A stretch of 53,848 nucleotides of DNA from Actinomycetaceae bacterium. Lineage in GTDB: Bacteria > Actinomycetota > Actinomycetes > Actinomycetales > Actinomycetaceae. The notes under the pieces were generated by a model. It ran no database searches. It saw nothing but the letters and a program-made list of their open reading frames with translations, and was not told the origin of the DNA. Of the stretch, positions 8,133 to 15,731 are shown one piece after another; positions within the stretch are counted from its first letter, which is position 1; each line of letters opens with the position of its first letter. Location of the stretch: the NCBI GenBank assembly GCA_030530685.1, contig JAUMUM010000014.1:1-53848 (forward strand), written 5' to 3'. Made by a program: the position numbers and the translations under genes.

Positions 8133-9053
8133 ATGGATACCGCATGGCGCGTTGTTGACTGTTCCGCACTCAAGGGTCGGCTCAGATCCGAGCGCGGTGC
8201 CATTGTCGTGTGCCCAGATGACGGCGGCGAGTACGCGGTTCCAGTCGCAGATGTAGCTGTTGTACTAATGGGCGTTAACGTCGGTTTCTCCACGGCCGTT
8301 ATGCACCGTCTTCTTGGGGCTGATGTAGTCGTCATGTTCTGTGATTGGCGAGGTGTGCCAGAAGGTGCCGTGTACCCGTGGCGTGATCACACTCGTGTCG
8401 GTGCGCGGCAGCTTGCCCAGGCAAACCTAAGCGTTCCACGAAGGAAGAACGCTTGGGGAAGGATCGTCAAAGCAAAGATCTCTGGGCAAGCGCGAGTCGT
8501 TGGGCTGCGGGATCGGTGGGCAGCCGAGCGTTTGCGTGGTATAGCGAAGGAAGTACGCTCTGGCGATCCCGATAATGCCGAGGGACATGCGGCACGGATC
8601 TACTGGTCGCGTGTGTTTCCGCCTGCTGAGGACTTTTGTAGGGAGCAGGACCTCGTTGATGGGCGGAATAGCTGCCTGAACTATGGGTACGGTGTTCTGC
8701 GCGCTCACGGGGTCAGAGCAGTGGTTAGCGCAGGCCTGAATCCGACGATCGGGCTCTTCCATCGTGGTCGCAGCAATGTCTTCAATCTTGTTGATGACAT
8801 CATTGAACCTTTCCGGCCAGCGGTTGATGACGCTGTCGTGAGGCTTTCTGCGGAAGCCTCACCTGATGATCGCGCTATCAAACGTATTCTGGTGTCCGCC
8901 GTGGAGCAACCTTTCAATTCGAAGGGTCATACATTGCCAACGGTTCTGGAACAGTTTGCGCAGCATCTCGGGCAGTACGTTGAAGGAAGTCTTGACCGAC
9001 TAACTGTCCCTCAGTGGAACGGCCCTCGGGAGGATGCTCTCAATGGCAGATGA
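8133..9053 (+). CDS. cas1: Cas1, CRISPR adaptation integrase (type II)
   Basis: 306-residue metal-dependent integrase that inserts new spacers as a complex with Cas2. The conserved acidic/His site is visible: Glu150 in NAEGHAARIYW, His210 in GLFHRG, and Asp221 with Glu225 in LVDDIIEPFRP. The N-terminus WRVVDCS is typical of the type II branch. It starts nine bases after the cas9 stop; GGAG lies directly against the ATG, so initiation may depend on coupling with cas9. No csn2 or cas4 is present in the locus, which together with this Cas1 defines subtype II-C. The ORF is intact despite the broken cas9. Confidence 0.95.
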   Translation: MDTAWRVVDCSALKGRLRSERGAIVVCPDDGGEYAVPVADVAVVLMGVNVGFSTAVMHRLLGADVVVMFCDWRGVPEGAVYPWRDHTRVGARQLAQANLSVPRRKNAWGRIVKAKISGQARVVGLRDRWAAERLRGIAKEVRSGDPDNAEGHAARIYWSRVFPPAEDFCREQDLVDGRNSCLNYGYGVLRAHGVRAVVSAGLNPTIGLFHRGRSNVFNLVDDIIEPFRPAVDDAVVRLSAEASPDDRAIKRILVSAVEQPFNSKGHTLPTVLEQFAQHLGQYVEGSLDRLTVPQWNGPREDALNGR

Positions 9054-9363
9054 TCCTATGTGGTGCCTTGTAATGTTCGATCTTCCTGTTGGGACGAAGA
9101 GGCAGAGAAAGGAAGCGACCAGGTTTCGACATCTGCTGCTTGATGAGGGATTCTGGATGGCTCAGTACTCCGTCTATGTCAGATACTCGCCAACGGTAGC
9201 GGGGGAACCTCGACGCGTGCGTTCCATTAAGAACGGTCTACCTGCGGGCGGTGAAGTTCGTATTCTTTACGTGACTGACCGAGAGTGGTCTCGGATGCTC
9301 TGTTTTTGCAACGAGCAGCCAGTTGAGCCGGAGGAAGAGCCGCAACAACTCATGATTTTCTGA
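9043..9363 (+). CDS. cas2: Cas2, CRISPR adaptation subunit
   Basis: 106-residue ferredoxin-fold partner of Cas1. The N-terminal strand MWCLVMFDLPV carries the conserved Asp13. The body has the expected R-F-L-x-x-x-G-F-x-x-x-Q-x-S-V-Y-V layout and the end contains a short acidic tail. I chose the ATG at 9043 because GGGAGG lies nine bases upstream; an ATG at 9034 in the same frame sits right against that site. It overlaps the end of cas1 by 11 bases, so the two are coupled. The array starts 47 bases after its stop. Confidence 0.94.
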   Translation: MADDPMWCLVMFDLPVGTKRQRKEATRFRHLLLDEGFWMAQYSVYVRYSPTVAGEPRRVRSIKNGLPAGGEVRILYVTDREWSRMLCFCNEQPVEPEEEPQQLMIF

Positions 9364-9390
9364 GCAAAGATAAGGAGCAAGTGGCGGAAT

Positions 9391-9429
9391 GCTCCCCTTG
9401 GATGACTTTAGAAGTCTACCAAGGGGAGC
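9391..9429. repeat. Inverted half-repeat forming a hairpin with CRISPR repeat 1
   Basis: Between cas2 and the array, GCTCCCCTTGG (9391-9401) is the exact reverse complement of CCAAGGGGAGC in repeat 1. GACTT / AAGTC then continue the stem after a 2x2 mismatch, leaving a three-base loop. That gives 16 paired bases spanning the leader/repeat boundary. It could be a leader anchoring element for spacer integration, a barrier between array and cas transcripts, or a relic of an inverted repeat copy. No T run follows on either strand, so it is not a classical terminator. Confidence 0.75.
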
Positions 9430-10151
9430 GGCGATTGATTCCCAGCGCGAGGTGCGCAGGTCGGAGGTTGGCGAGAAGTCTACCAAGGGGAGCGGCGATT
9501 GATTCCCAGCCTGTTCCGGCGATTATCGCCATCGTCAAGAAGTCTACCAAGGGGAGCGGCGATTGATTCCCAGCCGCTCGGTTTCAACGTTATTGTCCAG
9601 TTGAAGTCTACCAAGGGGAGCGGCGATTGATTCCCAGCCGGGGCCACGACGGGCGGGGATGCTAGCGAAGTCTACCAAGGGGAGCGGCGATTGATTCCCA
9701 GCCTGACCCGCAGGGTTACTCCCTGCCAGGGAAGTCTACCAAGGGGAGCGGCGATTGATTCCCAGCATGATGATCCTGTGGATATTGAAGGTATGAAGTC
9801 TACCAAGGGGAGCGGCGATTGATTCCCAGCGTCAAACTCGGCATCCCGGCAAACGAGGGAAGTCTACCAAGGGGAGCGGCGATTGATTCCCAGCTCGACT
9901 GTGGTTTCTGGTGTTGCGGTTTGAAGTCTACCAAGGGGAGCGACGATTGATTCCCAGCCATTCGCTGGCGGGGATGCCGGCTGAGGGGAAGTCTACCAAG
10001 GGGAGCGGCGATTGATTCCCAGCAATGTTTGGCTGTGTTGGCCGTGCCGGGGAAGTCTACCAAGGGGAGCGACGATTGATTCCCAGCGGCCCTGCCGCGC
10101 CCAATTCCGAAAAGTGAAGTCTACCAAGGGGAGCGACGATTGATGCCCAGC
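9411..10151 (-). CRISPR. Type II-C CRISPR array, 12 repeats and 11 spacers
   Basis: 36-bp repeats (plus strand begins GAAGTCTACC, ends GATTGATTCCCAGC) start at 9411, 9475, 9539, 9603, 9667, 9731, 9795, 9859, 9923, 9988, 10052 and 10116. Spacers are 28 bp except spacer 9 (29 bp), and all 11 differ. Repeats 9, 11 and 12 have GCGACG instead of GCGGCG, and repeat 12 also has GATGCCC for GATTCCC. Pairing with the tracrRNA shows that the crRNA is the minus strand, starting each repeat with GCTGGGAATC and ending TTGGTAGACTTC, so the array is read towards cas2. TGGTAGACT at the repeat end resembles an extended -10, as in Neisseria type II-C repeats. Decay at the 10151 end suggests new spacers enter next to cas2. 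Confidence 0.97.
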
Positions 10152-10437
10152 CCGACGGACGGTCAGGTGCTGGCGATGCGGCTGTTGAGAAGTTTGCCGA
10201 TCGTCCAAATGAGTGGAATCAAGGAGTTCGACTTGCCCGACGCGGTAGTCGCTCAATTCACCCCGGGGGCTGGACTATCACTTCGCAGGTGAGTACCTGG
10301 TGGGAACTGGAAAGACTTGGATTCGAAAAGACCGATTGCCGTACATTGGGGACACGACGCAACGTTGCCGTCGTCAGGGCCGAGCCTGGCATCCACACGT
10401 ATGTATTGCCACATGCTCTTGCAGCTGGACACCGTTG

Positions 10438-10515
10438 CGGTGCTAGACTGCTAGCACTGGTAAAGGCCTGGATCTGCGAAAGCCTCAACATTATGCGTAG
10501 GTCCGGGCCTTTACC
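10438..10515 (+). repeat. Two-hairpin dispersed element, copy A
   Basis: Stem 1 CGGTGCTAG / CTAGCACTG (10438-10459) is followed by stem 2, a 20-bp helix from GGTAAAGGCC (10459) to GGCCTTTACC (ending 10515) with loop AAAGCCTCAACA and flanking bases. A second copy follows glpC at 15573-15653. The two copies differ at several stem positions in ways that keep pairing (G-U in one, Watson-Crick in the other), which suggests a structured RNA or a mobile palindromic repeat. The strand of transcription is unknown; I show it in the orientation of glp. Confidence 0.7.
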
Positions 10516-11317
10516 TTGCTCGGCCATCCCTGCGGTCTGCGTTGCCTGGGCACCCTCGATGGAATGGAGAGGCGGTGCCTTGCCTAGCCACAGTCGCCCT
10601 GCTGGCATCAACCTAACTACCGCCTCGGCCTGGGCTCGGACCGCCTCCTTATCCCATCACCCGGGCTTGGATCGCCTCGACGTGGATTTTGGATCATTGG
10701 ACATAGCGCCTTCTCTGCGAGCGTGCTGCGCGTCTATCCAACCGAAGTTGCCAGCATGGGCGATGAGGCTGGCCCGCGGGGCCCAGCGCGTTCGGTAATG
10801 GTTCTTCACGGCCGATCCCGCGAGGGGACTGGAGATCGTCGAAGGCTGCAGGCCGGTGGTCCGGTTCACTCTTCGGCCGACGAGGGGGAGGGGAGGCCCG
10901 CCGGAGCGGATGTGGACGGCCAGCATGGGTGCAGCCCGCCGGTGCGAGAGCGGATAACCGTCACCACGTCGCGTTTCCTACCGGCTCGGTCAGTCCGCTA
11001 TCGCGCGGGCCGCCGTCTGCAGACCTACGACCTCGCCGCCGCGGTCAAGGTCAATCCGCTATCGCGCGGTCCGCCATCCCGCCGCCAGCTGACACATGAT
11101 CGATCGGGATACCCTGTCCTCGCACCATCGTTTGTCGATCAAGGCGCCGCGCCGCACTGTTGTGCAGCTCGCCGCGCCGTCTAGCAACTCGCCGCACTTT
11201 CACGGGGTAGCAGGGCACCTCCACCTCATAGGCAAGGCGGCATCGCTCCACAACATGGCCACGTCCTGTTATGCACAGTCGTCCGCATTTACTTTGCACC
11301 AACGCACATTGTCACTT

Positions 11318-11347
11318 TTGCCATAGCGCATGCGGCGGGACTATAAC
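11318..11347 (+). promoter_or_regulatory. Predicted promoter of glpABC, leaderless
   Basis: TTGCCA (11318-11323), an 18-base spacer and TATAAC (11342-11347). The -10 ends eight bases before the glpA ATG, so transcription should start at or next to the start codon. There is no ribosome-binding site before glpA, which agrees with a leaderless message, a common arrangement in actinobacteria. Confidence 0.5.
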
Positions 11348-11355
11348 CTTGAGAT

Positions 11356-13077
11356 ATGTCTGGAAAGAAGTTATCTTGTGACATCGTTGTCATCGGAGGC
11401 GGAGCCACCGGCGTTGGTGCACTTCGCGATGCCGTTATGCGTGGCTTTTCAGCGATTCTGGTCGAAAGAGTCGATTTGGGCCAGGGCACAACGGGGCGTT
11501 ACCACGGTCTGCTCCATTCGGGTGGACGCTACGTGGTATCCGATCCTGAGTCAGCTACCGAGTGTGCTGAGGAGAACGCCATCCTCACCCGCATTCACCC
11601 CGATGCCGTAGAGGCAACCGGTGGTCTGTTCGTCGCCGTCGCCGGTGACGACGAATCCTATCCTGACCGTTTCCTTGCCGGAGCGCGGGCCACCGGAGTC
11701 CCCGCCACCGAGATCACGGTTGCCGAGGCGTTGCGCCGCGAGCCGCGGATCAACCCGAAGGCCTTCCGTGCCTTCGAGGTGCACGACGGCACGGTCGACG
11801 GCTGGCGCATGGTATGGGGAGCGGCGGACTCCGCGCGCCAATACGGTGCACAGGTACTTACTTATCATCGGGTGACCGGCATTGAAGTTCGCGACGGCGC
11901 CGTCGCGGCGGTGGTATGTCATAGTGATAAAGCCGACGAGGACGTGACCATTGACTGTCGGGCCGTGATCAATGCCGCGGGTCCGTGGGCCGGAAAGATC
12001 GCCGAGCTTGCCGGAGAGTACGACGTCGAAGTCGTCCCCGGCCGCGGCATTATGATCGCCATGAACCACCGGCTGGTGAATCGGGTAGTCAACCGCTGTG
12101 TCTATCCCGCCGACGGCGACATCCTGGTACCCGTCCACACCGTCTCCATTATCGGCACGACCGATGCTCGCGCCGCCGATCCCGATCGGCTTGCCATCGA
12201 ACCCGCCGAGGTCCAGCAAATGCTCGACGCCGGAGAACAGCTGATCCCGGGCTTCCGGCAGGCCCGCGCACTGCACGCGTGGGCGGGTGCCCGGCCGCTG
12301 CTCAAGGACAAGCGAGTGAGCGCCGATGACACCCGGCACATGTCGCGCAATATGAGCGTCATTACCCATGACGTGCGTGGGCTGGTGACCGTTGCCGGCG
12401 GCAAGCTGACCACGTACCGGCTCATGGCCGCTCGCACCGTGGATGCCGTATGTGAGGTACTGGGGGAAAGTCGCCCCTGCCGCACTGCCGACGAAACCAT
12501 TGCCACCGGCTCGACATACAAAGTCACGCATCGTCTTGGCGAGGTGGAAAAGGCAAAGAAGGCCTCTCACGGCCTGCCGGATTCCGACCCGGTGATCTGC
12601 GAATGCGAACTGGTCACCAAGTCCATGATCACGGATCTCCTCGCGGAACAGCCCACTGCCACCTTCGACGATCTGCGTCGGCAACTGCGCATCGGGATGG
12701 GACCCTGCCAAGGCGGATTCTGCGCCTCGCGCACCGCTGGAATTGCGCACGAGGCCGGCTGTTGGACCGCTGCGCAGAGCACCGAGCTGCTGCGCCTGTT
12801 CTTGAAGAATCGGTGGAGTGGCCTCTACCCCATCCTTTCCGGTGCACAGGCTCGCGAAGCCTCCCTGGACGAATGGATTTATCAGGGCACATACGCCATG
12901 GAGTCGCTGCCGGTGACCGACCTACCCGTCGGCGCGGAACTCGTGTCGGCCACGCCGTATCCATCGCCGGGGCCGAACCCGGCCGCGGCAGGCGATGCCC
13001 GGAGCACGGCCCTCGCGGCTGGAGCCGGAACGCCCGGAGTCGGTGCGGCCGCGAGCCCCGGCGGAGAGAGGAAGTGA
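11356..13077 (+). CDS. glpA: Anaerobic glycerol-3-phosphate dehydrogenase subunit A (FAD)
   Basis: 573-residue flavoprotein oxidising sn-glycerol-3-phosphate to dihydroxyacetone phosphate and passing electrons through GlpB/GlpC to the quinone pool. The N-terminus has the dinucleotide-binding motif VVIGGGATGVGALRDA, followed by the GlpA/GlpD core (GQGTTGRYHGLLHSGGRYV). Near the C-terminus (about 415-460) a BFD-like [2Fe-2S] segment has Cys pairs CECEL and GPCQGGFC. The last 35 residues are Pro/Ala/Gly-rich. First gene of glpABC; glpB begins one base after its stop. The start is set by the -10 box immediately upstream rather than by a ribosome-binding site. Confidence 0.95.
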   Translation: MSGKKLSCDIVVIGGGATGVGALRDAVMRGFSAILVERVDLGQGTTGRYHGLLHSGGRYVVSDPESATECAEENAILTRIHPDAVEATGGLFVAVAGDDESYPDRFLAGARATGVPATEITVAEALRREPRINPKAFRAFEVHDGTVDGWRMVWGAADSARQYGAQVLTYHRVTGIEVRDGAVAAVVCHSDKADEDVTIDCRAVINAAGPWAGKIAELAGEYDVEVVPGRGIMIAMNHRLVNRVVNRCVYPADGDILVPVHTVSIIGTTDARAADPDRLAIEPAEVQQMLDAGEQLIPGFRQARALHAWAGARPLLKDKRVSADDTRHMSRNMSVITHDVRGLVTVAGGKLTTYRLMAARTVDAVCEVLGESRPCRTADETIATGSTYKVTHRLGEVEKAKKASHGLPDSDPVICECELVTKSMITDLLAEQPTATFDDLRRQLRIGMGPCQGGFCASRTAGIAHEAGCWTAAQSTELLRLFLKNRWSGLYPILSGAQAREASLDEWIYQGTYAMESLPVTDLPVGAELVSATPYPSPGPNPAAAGDARSTALAAGAGTPGVGAAASPGGERK

Positions 13078-13078
13078 C

Positions 13079-14251
13079 ATGGCAACCTTAGTCGTTGGGG
13101 CTGGTATTGCCGGGCTTACGGCCGCGATTATGGCGCGCAAGGCCGGCGAGGATGTCACCGTCGTCGCCGTTGGCCTTGGCGGTCTGCAACTCGGCCAGGG
13201 AACGATTGACGTTTTCGGAGCTCCTCGTCCGCTTGAGGCCATTGCAGAGCTTCCCGCCGCTCACCCCTACAGCCTGATCGGCGAAGAGTCCTTGCGTGCC
13301 GGTTGCGCCGCCTTCATGGAGGTCGTGCCATTGGAAGGCCGCTTGGAAGAAACGACCGTGCTGCCCACCGCGCTAGGCGCACTGCGTCGCACCAGCTTCT
13401 ACCCCGCATCAATGGCGGCTGGACGTATCGACGACGGTGCCCGCTACCTACTCGTCGGATTCAGCGGCCTCAAGGACTTCTATCCGCTCCTCGCCGCGGA
13501 GAATCTGCGCAGTCAGGGCATCGACGCCCGCGCGCAGGTGTTGGAGCTCACGGCACCCGGGGATACCTCGCTTCCCTTCTCGCGGATGCTCGCCGATCCG
13601 GCCGCGGCCGAGTCGCTGGGCAAGCGGCTCGGCGAGTTGGCTAAGGACGGCGAGCGCATTGGCATTGCCGCTGTTGCCCGCGAGGATGCGGCTGCGCGGA
13701 TCGAGCAGGCTGCCGGGCATCCGGTGTTCCAGATTCCCACGGCACCGCCGTCGATCTCTGGCCTGCAAATGAACGAGAGGCTGCGCCAGGCATGCGTCGA
13801 CATGCGTATCCGCATGTTGCTCAACAGCAAGGCAGTTGGCGCGGTCACCTCCGGCGATCGCGTGACGGCCGTGAAGGTGCAGGTGGCTGGCTCCGTCAAG
13901 GAACTGTCTGCCGACCATGTCATCTATGCCGGTGGCGGCCTTGATTCGGGCGCATTGCTGTACGACTCCTTTGGCGAGCTCTCCGACACAGTATTTTCCC
14001 TGCCCGTCGTCGGTGCGGAGAACCCAGTACACGGCGACTATCTGGGCGAGCGGCAACCGCTGTTTGCCGCGGGCTTGGCCGTGGACGCCGAGATGCGGCC
14101 GCTGGATGGCGACCGTCCCGTTTACACGAATGTGCACGCGGTGGGCGGAATGCTTGCCGGTGCGCAGCGTGCTCATGAGAAATCTGGCGAAGGCATTGCA
14201 CTCGGTAGTGCCGCGCAGGCCGTCGCCGCAATACAAAGGAGTGACGCATGA
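13079..14251 (+). CDS. glpB: Anaerobic glycerol-3-phosphate dehydrogenase subunit B
   Basis: 390-residue flavin-binding subunit of the GlpABC complex. The N-terminal Rossmann motif is VVGAGIAGLTAAIMARKAG, followed by GLQLGQGTIDVFG, typical of GlpB. The ATG at 13079 is preceded by GAGAGGAAG; an in-frame upstream extension to 12995 lies inside glpA and is not needed. It overlaps glpC by four bases (ATGA), so stoichiometric expression with GlpA and GlpC is likely. Confidence 0.93.
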   Translation: MATLVVGAGIAGLTAAIMARKAGEDVTVVAVGLGGLQLGQGTIDVFGAPRPLEAIAELPAAHPYSLIGEESLRAGCAAFMEVVPLEGRLEETTVLPTALGALRRTSFYPASMAAGRIDDGARYLLVGFSGLKDFYPLLAAENLRSQGIDARAQVLELTAPGDTSLPFSRMLADPAAAESLGKRLGELAKDGERIGIAAVAREDAAARIEQAAGHPVFQIPTAPPSISGLQMNERLRQACVDMRIRMLLNSKAVGAVTSGDRVTAVKVQVAGSVKELSADHVIYAGGGLDSGALLYDSFGELSDTVFSLPVVGAENPVHGDYLGERQPLFAAGLAVDAEMRPLDGDRPVYTNVHAVGGMLAGAQRAHEKSGEGIALGSAAQAVAAIQRSDA

Positions 14252-15522
14252 CCGCCCTCGACAATGCTCGCGCATCCCTGGCTCGGGCCAGCCTCGACCA
14301 GTGCGTCAAATGCACGATCTGCGAAACACAGTGTCCGGTAGCCGAAGCGACTCCGCTGTTTCCCGGGCCGAAATATGTGGGGCCTCAGGCGGAGAGGCTG
14401 CGGCACGGCGAGTCTGTGGATTATTCGCTTGACTACTGCTCTGGCTGCTCCATCTGTACCACCGTGTGTCCGCAGGGCGTGAAGATCGCGGAGATCAACG
14501 CCCAGGCACGCGCGGTGATGAAGGCGGACCGCATGCCACTGCGCGACCGTCTGATCACCCAGACAGAATTGGAAGGCAAGCTGCTGACGCCCTTCGCGCC
14601 GATTGCCAATGCCGCGCTGAAGAACCGTCCGATTCGGAAGGTCATGTCCGCCGTCGTTGGCGTGCACGAGGACGCGCCGATGCCGAAGGCGCAGCGGCAT
14701 AGCTTCCACCATTGGTACAAACGGCACGAGCCTGCGGCTGCTCCGACGCGCGGCCCCCTCGTGTTCTTCCACGGATGCGCTGGCGGCTACTTCGAGGTCG
14801 AGACATCCAAGGCCACGGTTGAGGTACTCGAGTACCTCGGCTACGAGGTGATCGTGCCGCCGCAAGGCTGCTGCGGCCTCGCTTTCCAGTCCAATGGCCT
14901 GTTCAACAGCGCGGCCAAGAAGGCCCGCAAGCTCGCCGACCAGCTGCGCGCGGCGGGTGAGGATCTGACGATCGTTTCGTCGTCCGGCTCGTGTGCCGGC
15001 ATGATGCGCCACGAGGCACACGAGATCATGGGCCTGGACGATCCGGAACTTCTCGATGTCGGATCGCGAATGGTGGAGACGTCCGAGTTCCTGGTCGAGC
15101 TCATCCACAGGGGCGAGTTCCCGGTCGAGGAATTGCGCAGGATTGACGCGACGATTCCCTACCACCAGCCGTGCCAGGTCAAATCGCAGGGCATAGGCAA
15201 GCCAGCGGTTGAGTTGATGGAGTCTATCCCCGGCGTGACGGTCATTGAATCCGGACGCGACTGCTGCGGCATCGCCGGAACCTACGGCTTGAAGAAGGAG
15301 AAGTACGAGATCGCCCAGCGGGTGGGTCGCCCCCTCTTCGACATGGTTCGCGAGACCAACCCGAATCTGGCCGCTTGCGAGACGGAAACGTGCCGCTGGC
15401 AGATCCGCAAGGGCAGCGGCGCGGAGGTTATTCACCCCGTGCAGCTGATCCACGCCGCGCTCGGACTGGGAGAAGCGGGACTGGTGGAACAGGCGGAACG
15501 CGCTGGCACTGCGGTGGGATAA
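14248..15522 (+). CDS. glpC: Anaerobic glycerol-3-phosphate dehydrogenase subunit C (Fe-S)
   Basis: 424-residue membrane-associated iron-sulfur subunit that links GlpAB to the quinone pool. Two ferredoxin-type clusters are visible: CVKCTICETQCP at 19-30 and YCSGCSICTTVCP about 50 residues later. The second half has two cysteine-rich CCG domains (HGCAGGYF ... GCCGLAF and QPCQVKS ... DCCGIAG). Its ATG overlaps the glpB stop. It is the last gene of the operon and is followed at 15573 by copy B of the two-hairpin element, which may serve as its terminator. No glpD or glpF/glpK is nearby. Confidence 0.94.
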   Translation: MTALDNARASLARASLDQCVKCTICETQCPVAEATPLFPGPKYVGPQAERLRHGESVDYSLDYCSGCSICTTVCPQGVKIAEINAQARAVMKADRMPLRDRLITQTELEGKLLTPFAPIANAALKNRPIRKVMSAVVGVHEDAPMPKAQRHSFHHWYKRHEPAAAPTRGPLVFFHGCAGGYFEVETSKATVEVLEYLGYEVIVPPQGCCGLAFQSNGLFNSAAKKARKLADQLRAAGEDLTIVSSSGSCAGMMRHEAHEIMGLDDPELLDVGSRMVETSEFLVELIHRGEFPVEELRRIDATIPYHQPCQVKSQGIGKPAVELMESIPGVTVIESGRDCCGIAGTYGLKKEKYEIAQRVGRPLFDMVRETNPNLAACETETCRWQIRKGSGAEVIHPVQLIHAALGLGEAGLVEQAERAGTAVG

Positions 15523-15572
15523 TCTCGGGCGCCCGTATTCGGCTGTGCATGATGTGCACACGCAGCGAACGT

Positions 15573-15653
15573 CGGCGGTGCTAGACCGCCGCGCACCGGT
15601 GGAGGCCTGGATCTGCGAAAGCCTCAACACTGTCGCAGATCCGGGCTTTTACC
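15573..15653 (+). repeat. Two-hairpin dispersed element, copy B
   Basis: CGGTGC (15576-15581) pairs with GCACCG (15593-15598), with an alternative CGGCGG / CCGCCG stem (15573-15591). Stem 2 runs from 15598 to 15653 with a 10-bp Watson-Crick core GGATCTGCGA / TCGCAGATCC and the conserved loop AAGCCTCAACA. Relative to copy A at 10438-10515, stem positions change from G-U to G-C or U-A pairs. It lies 50 bases after glpC and ends GCTTTTACC, so it may also terminate the operon. Confidence 0.7.
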
Positions 15654-15731
15654 TTGCCTGGGCGCGGCCTCGGCGAGGCTGGAGACGCCGGGCCGGTCGC
15701 GGTACGGCGCCACAGCACCGCCCACGTGTGA

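Larger units (their letters stand above)
10152..11355. other. 1.2-kb region with no recognisable protein gene
   Basis: Open frames here translate to Arg/Ala-rich sequence without family features. The region holds a two-hairpin element (10438-10515), a pair of 24-base near-identical direct repeats (10994-11017 and 11055-11078, two differences) and the glpA promoter at its 3' end. A frame running through about 10189-10400 has varied, protein-like composition and could be a decayed gene, but I cannot assign it. Confidence 0.55.

Noticed and set aside
4864-9363. Subtype II-A or II-B assignment
   Set aside because: No csn2 or cas4 between cas2 and the array or elsewhere in the locus, and the Cas9 is of the short II-C type.
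9447-10115. Self-targeting spacers within this window
   Set aside because: I saw no spacer match by eye in the window, but this was not an exhaustive comparison, so no claim is made.
10189-10198. GAAGTTTGCC after the last CRISPR repeat, resembling the repeat start GAAGTCTACC
   Set aside because: Only 8 of 10 bases match, the spacing would be 37 instead of 28, and the following 26 bases do not match the repeat.
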